Assembly: GCA_012798145.1 (NCBI GenBank)
Contig: JAAZNT010000413.1
Coordinates: 1 to 6,807, forward strand
Direction: 5' to 3'
Origin: Thermoanaerobaculaceae bacterium
GTDB lineage: Bacteria; Acidobacteriota; UBA4820
Length of the DNA: 6,807 nucleotides
Part shown: one piece after another, positions 1-5,686 of the stretch
Layout of the letters: each line of letters starts with the position of its first letter
How positions within the stretch are numbered: position 1 is the stretch's first letter
Made by a program: the position numbers and the translations under genes
Notes under the pieces: generated by a model
What the model was told of the DNA's origin: nothing
Seen by the model: only the letters and a program-made list of their open reading frames with translations
Databases searched by the model: none

Positions 1-1
1 A

Positions 2-481
2 ACCAGAAGCCAGATGTATCGCGGAAGGGCAAACTGGAGTCACATTGCGGAACTAAAAAGAATCCTTAAAATAGCTGTCATCGGAAACGGAGATATCTTA
101 ACTCCTTATGACGCAAAAATGATGGCAGAAAAAACAAATTGCGACGGCATAATGATTGGAAGGGGGGCGGTAAAAAATCCATTTGTTTTTCAGCAGATTG
201 TTTCGCTTTTTTCAAAGGGAAGTTACCAGAACGCTTCGGGGACGGAGAGATTAAATTTTCTTGTTGTCCATTTTGAAAACCTCAAAAAAGAACTTCCCGA
301 TTTAACCGCACTCCATTTTATGAAAGTTTTCGTCGGGAAATACACAAAAGGAATGGCGGAAAGCGCAAAGTTGAGGCAGACGCTTTCTCTTGTAAAAAAT
401 TCAGATGAACTTCTTGAAAAAATTGTTGAATTTAAAAAAGAATATGATAATAAATTTTTTTTTAAGGAGGATGCCATATGA
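2..481 (+). CDS. dus: tRNA-dihydrouridine synthase (Dus, DusB-like), C-terminal part, 5' truncated by window edge
   Basis: The frame is open from the window edge, so the first ATG at 14 is internal and not the start. 159 residues are visible, about half of a normal Dus protein of roughly 320 aa. Dus enzymes use FMN and NADPH to reduce uridines in tRNA D-loops (family knowledge). The visible part opens with TRSQMYRGRANW, matching the Dus 'HGRTR.Q.Y.G.A.W' stretch of the TIM barrel. Next come VIGNGDI (around 76-96) and IMIGRGAVKNPFVF (around 149-192), the two FMN-phosphate-binding loops. The last 90 or so residues are the Lys/Glu-rich helical C-terminal domain that contacts tRNA. The catalytic cysteine lies upstream of the window. 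The stop overlaps the corA start as ATGA, implying one transcript. The family is secure. The DusB subtype is a guess from overall look. Confidence 0.93.
   Translation, partial: TRSQMYRGRANWSHIAELKRILKIAVIGNGDILTPYDAKMMAEKTNCDGIMIGRGAVKNPFVFQQIVSLFSKGSYQNASGTERLNFLVVHFENLKKELPDLTALHFMKVFVGKYTKGMAESAKLRQTLSLVKNSDELLEKIVEFKKEYDNKFFFKEDAI
464..470 (+). promoter_or_regulatory. Ribosome binding site of corA
   Basis: A full AAGGAGG Shine-Dalgarno sits 7 nt before the ATG at 478, inside the last codons of dus. It fixes the corA start. An out-of-frame ATG directly after it (471) is too close to the site to be used. Confidence 0.85.
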
Positions 482-1560
482 GCAAAAAGAAAAGCAAAAG
501 GTTTTTAAAGAAAATTTCCAAAAAAGCGGGGCTTCCTCCCGGCTCTCTTGTTCACATTGGAGAAGAAAAAAGTGAGAAAACAAAAATAGAAGCGATATAT
601 TTTGACGAAGAAATTTGCGAAACGAGGGAATTAACCTCTTTCGAGGAAGCAGAACATTTTCTTCAAAAAAAAGGAGTGACCTGGATTAATGTTGACGGAG
701 TTTCTGATGTTGGCTTAATTGAGAGAGCGGGAAAATTCTTCAACATAAACGAACTTGTTTTGGAAGACATTTTAAACACAGAGCAAAGACCCCAAGCGAA
801 AGATTTTGGCGAATTTCTTTTTGTTGTCCTTAAAATGGCAAAATATGATGACGCAAAAGATGAACTCCTCACAGAACAGGTGAGTATAATTGTAGGTAAA
901 AACTATGTCCTCTCTTTTCAGGAAGGGTTGGAAGGTGATGTTTTTGACCCAGTTAGAGAAAGGATAAAAAAAGGAAAAGAGAGAATAAGAAAAATGTGCT
1001 CCGATTATCTTGCCCACGCATTGATAGACGCTTCTGTTGACAGTTTTTTTGTTGTTCTTGAAAAAATAGGATTAAAACTTGAAGATATAGAAGAAGAGAC
1101 TCTTTCACTTCCGTCGTCAAAAACGATTGAAGACATCCACAAATTGAAAAGAAATTTGATATTTTTAAGAAAAGCGGTTTGGCCAATAAGGGAAGTTGCT
1201 GGTTTTCTTGAAAGAAGCGATTCTCATCTGATACAAAAAACCACTTCGCAATATTTCAGGGATATTTATGACCACACTCTTCAACTTATTGATTTGATTG
1301 AAACTTTCAGGGATATCGGCGGAGGCATTCTTGATATCTATCTATCAAATATGAGCAACCGCCTAAATGAGGTGATGAAAGTTTTGACAATAATTTCAAC
1401 AATTTTTATTCCCCTTACATTCATAGCTGGGGTTTACGGAATGAACTTTCACAATATGCCCGAACTTGAGTGGAAATATGGCTATTTTTTGATACTTTTC
1501 GTTATGGGAATTGTTGCGTTTTTGATGGTTCGCTTTTTTAGAAAGAAAGAATGGATTTGA
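478..1560 (+). CDS. corA: CorA family magnesium/cobalt transporter
   Basis: This 360-aa protein forms homopentameric inner-membrane channels for Mg2+ (and Co2+/Ni2+) in the CorA family. The N-terminal two thirds is the soluble alpha/beta domain followed by the long stalk helix (around 215-300). TM1 spans about 300-320 and ends in the signature Y-G-M-N (residues 320-323), followed by the periplasmic loop with MPEL (327-330). TM2 spans about 334-353 and is followed by the basic tail RKKEWI. From memory it resembles Thermotoga maritima CorA along its whole length, including GLPPGSLV near the start, VLEDIL, GDVFDPVRERI and YFRDIYDHT. D97 and D262 fall where that protein has its Mg2+-sensing D89 and D253, so gating by cytoplasmic Mg2+ is probably kept (inference). 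The start is set by the AAGGAGG site, and the gene is probably translationally coupled to dus through ATGA. Length is normal and nothing is missing. Confidence 0.97.
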   Translation: MSKKKSKRFLKKISKKAGLPPGSLVHIGEEKSEKTKIEAIYFDEEICETRELTSFEEAEHFLQKKGVTWINVDGVSDVGLIERAGKFFNINELVLEDILNTEQRPQAKDFGEFLFVVLKMAKYDDAKDELLTEQVSIIVGKNYVLSFQEGLEGDVFDPVRERIKKGKERIRKMCSDYLAHALIDASVDSFFVVLEKIGLKLEDIEEETLSLPSSKTIEDIHKLKRNLIFLRKAVWPIREVAGFLERSDSHLIQKTTSQYFRDIYDHTLQLIDLIETFRDIGGGILDIYLSNMSNRLNEVMKVLTIISTIFIPLTFIAGVYGMNFHNMPELEWKYGYFLILFVMGIVAFLMVRFFRKKEWI

Positions 1561-1627
1561 ATTCGGTTATTTTGCTTTTAAGAAGAGAGGAAGAGCGGAA
1601 GGTCAAGGGGAGTCTTTACGAGATTTA

Positions 1628-1830
1628 TATTAAACCCAAATTTATCAATAGAATAAATTTTTCTAACGACTTTCATTAGAGAAAATGGAAGATAACAAAC
1701 TAACCAATCGGCAGGCAGTTTGCCTTCGGCAACCTGAAACATAATCAAAAATCTTCTTACAAAATTTCATTTTCCCAATCAATCTCTGATCGCTTGGTAA
1801 CGTCTTTTTAATGGCAAATCTGGGTTAATA
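1628..1830. mobile_element. MITE-like imperfect palindrome with terminal inverted repeats
   Basis: The left end (1628-1647) reads TATTAAACCCAAATTTATCA. The reverse complement of the right end (1812-1830) reads TATTAACCCAGATTTGCCA, matching except for one gap and three or four changes. Further in, GAAAATGGAA (1681-1690) is mirrored by the reverse complement of 1765-1774, GAAAATGAAA. Both pairs are centred near 1728, where a short hairpin (1712-1736) sits, so the element could fold into one long imperfect hairpin. The ends can be read as TTAA(A)CCC flanked by TA on both sides, as in MITEs moved by Tc1/mariner or IS630-type transposases. That assignment is inference. The right arm is also related to 3814-3873. 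It has no coding capacity. It could instead be an intergenic REP/BIME-like repeat or a structured RNA. Confidence 0.5.
1712..1736. repeat. Hairpin at the centre of the palindromic element
   Basis: The inner stem TTGCC / GGCAA (1720-1724 with 1728-1732) closes a TTC loop. The outer stem CAGG / CCTG (1712-1715 with 1733-1736) leaves CAGT bulged on the left side. This is the only GC-richer spot in the region and lies at the symmetry centre of 1628-1830. No T-run follows on the + strand, so it is not a normal intrinsic terminator in that direction. Confidence 0.55.
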
Positions 1831-1851
1831 AAATAGAATCCAAAGAACAAG

Positions 1852-1876
1852 CTCTATAAATTAGAGATATTTTTTT
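1852..1876 (+). terminator. Weak candidate rho-independent terminator for dus-corA
   Basis: CTCTA (1852-1856) pairs with TAGAG (1862-1866) around a TAAAT loop. Three bases later comes a run of seven T (1870-1876). The position suits transcription arriving from corA, although it lies about 290 bp after the corA stop. The 5-bp AT-rich stem is weak. Read from the - strand the same hairpin lies just past the typA stop but lacks a clean U-tract. Confidence 0.3.
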
Positions 1877-1886
1877 GCTTCTTTTT

Positions 1887-3701
1887 TTATTCTCTTGGTC
1901 TGTTTCTGTATCTGTCAACGGCTTTTAAGATTTTCTTTCTTATCCTTAAATTGAGGGGTGTTACTTCAAGAAGTTCGTCATCCGCCAAAAATTCAATGCT
2001 TTGTTCAAGCCCTAAAATTTTAGGGGGGACAAGTTTTACCGCTTCGTCGGCGGTGGATGCGCGCATATTTGTGAGGTGTTTTTCTTTAACTATGTTCACA
2101 TCAAGGTCGTTTGCTCTGTTGTTTTCGCCTACAACCATTCCTTCGTAAACAGGAGTTTGGGGAGCGACAAATAGCTGTCCTCTGCTTTGAAGATGGTCTA
2201 TTGTGTAAGAGGTTGCTTTTCCGGGGCGGTCAGCCACAAGCGCTCCTGTTACTCTTCCGGGAATCTCTCCCTGCCATTTTTCATATCCATCAAAAAGAGA
2301 ATTCATAATCCCCGTTCCTCTTGTTTCTGTAAGGAATTGTGTCCTAAAGCCGATAAGCCCGCGTGTGGGAACTCTCCACTCCATCCTTACCCTTCCGCTT
2401 CCGTGGTTGACCATATTCATCATTTTACCTTTTCTGGGGCTGAGAATTTGGGTTACTGCGCCGATGAACTCTTCTGGGCAGTCAATTTGAACTAATTCCA
2501 TTGGTTCAAGGATGTCGCCATTTTCATCCTGCTTTGTCAGTATCTTAGGCCTTGAAACAGAGAGTTCAAAACCTTCTCTTCTCATCGTTTCAATCAAAAT
2601 AGCAAGCTGAAGCTCTCCCCTTCCTCTCACTTCAAACTGGTCTCCGGTTGGGGGAAAAATTATTGTCAAACTCACATTTTTTTGGGCTTCTTTTTCAAGG
2701 CGACTCCTGATCTGCCTTGCTGTGACAAGTTTGCCTTCCTGTCCCGCAAAGGGGGATGTGTTGATTGAAAAAATCATTGACATAGTTGGTTCGTCAACAG
2801 TTATTCTTGGCAGCGGCTTTGGAAAATCAACTTCGCAGAAAGTGTCTCCGATGCAAACATCGGGAAATCCGGCAAGAAGGCAAATGTCGCCTGCGGAGAC
2901 CTCCTCAGCGTCAACTCTGTCCAATCCTTCGTAAAGGGTAAGAGAAGTGGGCTTGCCTTTTGTTTGGGATTTTTCTTGAAGCAGAATCAACTCCTTGCCC
3001 GCTTTTAATGTTCCGTTAAAAATCCTGCAGAGGGCAAGTCGTCCCAAATAATCGCTGTAATCAAGGTTTGTAACAAGCGCCTGAAGCGGTTCTTGGGGAT
3101 TAAACTCTGGAGCTGGAATCGTGTTAAGAATTGTTTCAAAAAGAGGAATGAGATTTGTTCCCGGCTTTGCCAAATCAAAAGTGGCTGTTCCCTTTTTGGC
3201 GTTTGTGTAAAGAATCGGGAATTTGATTTGCTCTTCCGTAGCGTCAAGGTCTATGTAAAGGTCGTAAATCTCGTTCAAAACCTCAACGCACCTTGCATCC
3301 AAGCGGTCTATTTTGTTAATTACGACGATTGAGGGAAGATTTTTTTCCAGTGCTTTTCTTAAAACGAATCTGCTTTGCGGAAGAGGTCCTTCCGCGGCGT
3401 CAACAAGAAGAAGCACACCGTCAACCATTGTGAGCGCTCTTTCGACTTCTCCTCCAAAATCTGAATGGCCCGGAGTGTCAACGATGTTTATTTTTACATC
3501 TTTGAATTTGACAGAAGTGTTTTTTGCGAGGATAGTTATTCCTTTTTCTCGTTCAAGGTCGTTTGAATCCATAACGCGTTCAATAACACTCTGGTTTGAC
3601 CTGAAAATCCCCGATTGCCAGAGCATAGCGTCAACGAGCGTTGTTTTTCCGTGGTCAACATGAGCAATAATGGCAATGTTTCTGATATCTTCTCTGCGCA
3701 T
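1887..3701 (-). CDS. typA: Ribosome-associated translational GTPase TypA/BipA
   Basis: Starting at the ATG at 3701 this is 604 aa, close to E. coli BipA (about 607). TypA/BipA is an EF-G-like GTPase that binds 70S ribosomes and supports ribosome assembly and growth under cold or other stress (family knowledge). G1 is AHVDHGKTT (residues 13-21), switch I is EREKGITI (50-57), G3 is DTPGH (75-79) and G4 is NKID (129-132). The G5 spot reads TNAKKG (166-171), where many relatives have SA. The beta-barrel domain follows, then EF-G III/V-like domains, then the BipA-specific C-terminal domain with GRVTGALVADRPGKAT and PQTPVYEGMVVGE, ending in RIRKKILK and a short basic tail. The frame stays open to an ATG at 3794, but residue 1 = MRREDIRNIAIIAHVD is the family start and has an AAAGGA site 9 nt upstream. 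The gene is convergent with corA and divergent from rmuC. Confidence 0.97.
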   Translation of the reverse strand: MRREDIRNIAIIAHVDHGKTTLVDAMLWQSGIFRSNQSVIERVMDSNDLEREKGITILAKNTSVKFKDVKINIVDTPGHSDFGGEVERALTMVDGVLLLVDAAEGPLPQSRFVLRKALEKNLPSIVVINKIDRLDARCVEVLNEIYDLYIDLDATEEQIKFPILYTNAKKGTATFDLAKPGTNLIPLFETILNTIPAPEFNPQEPLQALVTNLDYSDYLGRLALCRIFNGTLKAGKELILLQEKSQTKGKPTSLTLYEGLDRVDAEEVSAGDICLLAGFPDVCIGDTFCEVDFPKPLPRITVDEPTMSMIFSINTSPFAGQEGKLVTARQIRSRLEKEAQKNVSLTIIFPPTGDQFEVRGRGELQLAILIETMRREGFELSVSRPKILTKQDENGDILEPMELVQIDCPEEFIGAVTQILSPRKGKMMNMVNHGSGRVRMEWRVPTRGLIGFRTQFLTETRGTGIMNSLFDGYEKWQGEIPGRVTGALVADRPGKATSYTIDHLQSRGQLFVAPQTPVYEGMVVGENNRANDLDVNIVKEKHLTNMRASTADEAVKLVPPKILGLEQSIEFLADDELLEVTPLNLRIRKKILKAVDRYRNRPRE

Positions 3702-3710
3702 AAAAATATT

Positions 3711-3716
3711 TCCTTT
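3711..3716 (-). promoter_or_regulatory. Ribosome binding site of typA
   Basis: On the - strand AAAGGA lies 9 nt before the ATG at 3701. It supports this start over the in-frame ATG at 3794. It sits immediately after the 3' side of a 7-bp hairpin (3718-3734), so it may be sensitive to folding of the leader. Confidence 0.65.
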
Positions 3717-3717
3717 C

Positions 3718-3752
3718 TTAAGAACCCTTCTTAAAATCCTTATCTTTAGGAT
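3718..3752 (-). promoter_or_regulatory. Two tandem stem-loops in the typA leader
   Basis: In transcript order, the first stem-loop is ATCCT ... AGGAT with a 7-nt loop (3752-3736). The second is a perfect 7-bp stem, TTAAGAA / TTCTTAA, around a GGG loop (3734-3718). The second ends 1 nt before the AAAGGA ribosome binding site. No U-run follows either stem, so they look like leader structure rather than attenuators. Any regulatory role, for example temperature-dependent translation, is inference. I recognise no known riboswitch. Confidence 0.45.
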
Positions 3753-3765
3753 CGCGGGGAAAAAT

Positions 3766-3800
3766 ACGATACAACAAATTGAAAAAAGATTCAAATTATA
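3766..3800 (-). promoter_or_regulatory. typA: Candidate typA promoter region (two overlapping options)
   Basis: Option one is a perfect TATAAT -10 box on the - strand at 3800-3795, with no good -35 at normal distance. Option two is TTGAAT (3794-3789), 17 nt, then TATCGT (3771-3766), which has better spacing but poorer boxes. Either would give a leader of roughly 55-90 nt that contains both stem-loops. The DNA upstream of option one overlaps the repeat copy starting at 3814. Confidence 0.4.
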
Positions 3801-3813
3801 TGCTAACTTTTAT

Positions 3814-3873
3814 CCCAAATTTCTCATTAAAAAACTTTGACAAGCGATTAGAGATTGCTTAGTGAAAATGGAA
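3814..3873 (+). repeat. Dispersed copy of one arm of the 1628-1830 element
   Basis: By hand alignment about 49 of 61 columns match the reverse complement of 1765-1824, with two single-base gaps. Shared blocks are CATTAAAAA, CAAGCGAT, AGAGATTG and GAAAATG. The similarity may weakly continue to about 3899. The part at 3859-3874 (TTAGTGAAAATGGAAG) also matches 1676-1691 at 15 of 16 positions in direct orientation. Only one arm is present, so it is a solo or decayed copy. It lies between the divergent typA and rmuC promoters. Confidence 0.6.
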
Positions 3874-3903
3874 GCTACTTGCAGAAGAGTCAAGATTCAG
3901 TCA

Positions 3904-3932
3904 TTCACAAATTTTATAAGTTGGGGTAAAAT
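3904..3932 (+). promoter_or_regulatory. rmuC: Sigma-70-like promoter of rmuC
   Basis: TTCACA (3904-3909), a 17-nt spacer, then TAAAAT (3927-3932): each box differs from consensus at one position. Transcription would start near 3939, leaving a leader of about 10 nt that consists mostly of the AGGAG site (3940-3944). Confidence 0.55.
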
Positions 3933-3949
3933 TTGATTTAGGAGTTGAA

Positions 3950-5173
3950 ATGGCAATAGATTTGATTTCTCTTTTTATTGGAATTGCTTTAGGAATTCTT
4001 TCGGGTGCGCTTTTTGGCTATTTGGTTGGAGTAAAATCTCAGACGAAACTAAAAATAGAAAAAGCGCAGTTGGAAACAAAACTTGCAAAAGAGAGAGAAA
4101 ATTACCAGCAATTTATTGAAAACAAAAAGGCGCTTGAAGATGCTTTCAAATCTTTGGCATCTGACGCATTAAATCAAAACAGCAAAAATTTTGTTGAACT
4201 TGCTATGCAGAATTTGAAGACAATTGAGGCAGAAACAAAGGGCGTTTTGGGAGAGAAGGGAACGGAAATCACATCCAAAATAGCGGAATTAAGAAGCGCC
4301 CTTGAAAGATTTGACAAAAATGTCAAAGACATTGAAATCAAAAGAGAAACAGCATATTCAACTTTGAAATCAGGGCAGGAAACACTTGATAAAACAACAT
4401 CAGAACTCTTAAAAGCTCTTCAATTCGCCAAAGGGATAGGAAACTGGGGAGAGATACAATTAAGAAGAATAGCGGAAATTTCAGGGATGGTAGAACACTG
4501 CGATTTTGATACCCAAGTTTATGTAAAGGCAGATGGGGATAGTTATTACGCCGATATGGTGGTCCACCTTCCTCAAAACAGAAAAATAATAATTGATTCA
4601 AAAGCGCCTTTGTCTGCCTTCCTCAAATCGCTTGATGAAAACGAGAAGAACAAGGATGAACTTGTTAAAGAGTTTGTAAAAAATGTTAAAGACAGGGCAA
4701 GCGAACTTTCCAAAAAAGAGTATTACAAAAAAATTGATGGAAGCGTTGATTTTGTTGTGATGTTCATTCCGTCAGAAGCGATGTTTTCAACGATAATTGA
4801 AAGAGAATCTGCTTTTGTAGAAGATTGTGTGAAATCAAACATAATACCTGCTTCTCCTTTAAATCTGATAGCGCTTTTGAAATCTGTGGCTTACGGATGG
4901 AGACAACAGGAACTTGAAGTTGAAGCAAGGGCAATTCTTGAGAAGGCGAGAGAACTTTACAACGGGCTCTGTTCATCAACAGAGCATATTCAAAAACTTG
5001 GAAAATCCCTTGAAAGCGCAGTAGAAAATTATAATAAGTACATAGGAAGCGTTGAGAGGAATGTCCTTGCAAAAGGAAGAGAACTAATTAAATTAGAGCC
5101 AGATAAACCTATAAAAGAATTGAGCGAAATCAATGCTGTTCAAAGAGAACTTAAATCTCCCGATTGGAAATAG
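3950..5173 (+). CDS. rmuC: DNA recombination protein RmuC
   Basis: A 407-aa protein of the RmuC family. RmuC is linked genetically to limiting inversions and recombination at short inverted repeats in E. coli, and the family is thought to have a restriction-endonuclease-like fold (family knowledge). Residues 4-27 form an N-terminal membrane anchor. A long Lys/Glu-rich coiled coil follows to about 160. The RmuC domain then shows GNWGEIQL (164-171), KIIIDSKAP (212-220), which could be the D..K core of the nuclease-like fold, FVVMFIPSE (268-276) and AYGWRQ (314-319). A second coiled coil forms the C-terminal part. The ATG has AGGAG 5 nt upstream. A likely promoter lies just before it, and an unknown membrane protein follows after 8 nt, probably on the same transcript. 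Length is typical and complete. Confidence 0.95.
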   Translation: MAIDLISLFIGIALGILSGALFGYLVGVKSQTKLKIEKAQLETKLAKERENYQQFIENKKALEDAFKSLASDALNQNSKNFVELAMQNLKTIEAETKGVLGEKGTEITSKIAELRSALERFDKNVKDIEIKRETAYSTLKSGQETLDKTTSELLKALQFAKGIGNWGEIQLRRIAEISGMVEHCDFDTQVYVKADGDSYYADMVVHLPQNRKIIIDSKAPLSAFLKSLDENEKNKDELVKEFVKNVKDRASELSKKEYYKKIDGSVDFVVMFIPSEAMFSTIIERESAFVEDCVKSNIIPASPLNLIALLKSVAYGWRQQELEVEARAILEKARELYNGLCSSTEHIQKLGKSLESAVENYNKYIGSVERNVLAKGRELIKLEPDKPIKELSEINAVQRELKSPDWK

Positions 5174-5181
5174 AGGAAAAA

Positions 5182-5571
5182 ATGACGCAAGAAAGAAAAA
5201 TTGGAATAATAGTTTGGTTTGCGATTCTTATGAGCGTTGTTTTATACGCAGTGATTATTTCTCTTATTAAAGTTGAACCGAAAGAAATCGCCTTCAATAA
5301 AAACATTTTTCTTGTTTTAGGAGGGATTTTTGCGATTCTTCCATATTTAATGAAATATTTTAAGCCTCTTCAAATTGCTGTTCCATTTGGGGTAGTAATA
5401 GCTGAAATACCCGCAATTTTAGGGCTTGCCGTTTATTTTGCTTTTTCTGACAAAAGCCTTGCATACCGCCTCATTGCCATTTCTTTTGTCAGTATTCTTT
5501 TTCTCTTCCCGGCAGAAAATAAATCTGAAAAAAAACCCGATGATTTTCAAAACCCTCCACCGATAGAATGA
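5182..5571 (+). CDS. Small four-helix membrane protein of unknown function
   Basis: This is 129 aa from the ATG at 5182, which has GAGG 5 nt upstream. An in-frame TTG at 5164, inside rmuC, would add six residues but lacks its own site. Four hydrophobic segments are visible: about 7-29, 42-60, 65-88 and 93-110. The third contains an acidic residue in a helix-like, small-residue context, VVIAEIPAILGLAVYF (E75, followed by P77 and G81). This recalls the carboxylate helix of ATP-synthase c/K proteolipids, and also small uncharacterised membrane proteins with an E..a..G pattern. The similarity is by eye only. The hydrophilic C-terminus (EKKPDDFQNPPP) is short and proline-rich. No signal peptide cleavage site is apparent. 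It starts 8 nt after the rmuC stop, so co-transcription is likely, but a shared function is unproven. Confidence 0.85.
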   Translation: MTQERKIGIIVWFAILMSVVLYAVIISLIKVEPKEIAFNKNIFLVLGGIFAILPYLMKYFKPLQIAVPFGVVIAEIPAILGLAVYFAFSDKSLAYRLIAISFVSILFLFPAENKSEKKPDDFQNPPPIE

Positions 5572-5633
5572 GAAGCAATATCCAAAATGGTTTCTTTTTA
5601 AGCAAAATTCAAAATATCAAATTCCCTTCATTG

Positions 5634-5639
5634 TATAAT
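5634..5639 (+). promoter_or_regulatory. Candidate -10 box for the Tricorn gene
   Basis: A perfect TATAAT lies 47 nt before the Tricorn start codon, in the 115-bp gap after the membrane protein. The best -35-like hexamer, TTCAAA at 5608-5613, is 20 nt away, which is too far for a normal promoter. The gap shows no convincing terminator for the rmuC unit, so read-through is also possible. Confidence 0.45.
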
Positions 5640-5686
5640 AACTTTTTCTGTTGTTTATTCGTAGTTTTTATTTTGGAGGTGATTTT

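Larger units (their letters stand above)
1561..1886. other. Gene-free region between convergent corA and typA
   Basis: I find no credible gene in these 326 bp. It holds the palindromic element at 1628-1830 and a weak terminator-like hairpin at 1852-1876. The only open frame of note is 54 codons on the - strand (1742 down to 1578). It runs across one end of the palindrome and has no Shine-Dalgarno, so I treat it as chance. No promoter was recognised. Confidence 0.7.

Noticed and set aside
1578..1742. 54-codon open frame on the - strand (begins MFQVAEGKLPADW)
   Set aside because: It has no Shine-Dalgarno, starts at the central hairpin, runs through one end of the palindromic element and resembles no family I know. 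Most likely chance translation of a repeat.
3702..3794. 31-residue N-terminal extension of TypA from the in-frame ATG at 3794
   Set aside because: The family starts at MRREDIRNIAIIAHVD. The extension would cover the leader stem-loops and candidate promoter, and the ATG at 3701 has its own AAAGGA site.
3837..3865. TTGACA (3837-3842) as a -35 box for a + strand promoter
   Set aside because: The hexamer 17 nt downstream is TAGTGA, a poor -10. The TTGACA is not kept in the related repeat arm, and the TTCACA/TAAAAT pair nearer rmuC is better.
5164..5181. TTG start for the membrane protein, overlapping rmuC
   Set aside because: The ATG at 5182 has GAGG at proper spacing. The TTG has none and adds only a charged MEIEEK stretch.
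5572..5600. Possible terminator after the membrane protein (CCA-AAA-TGG followed by T-rich sequence)
   Set aside because: The stem is only 3 bp with mismatches outside it, and is not a convincing intrinsic terminator.
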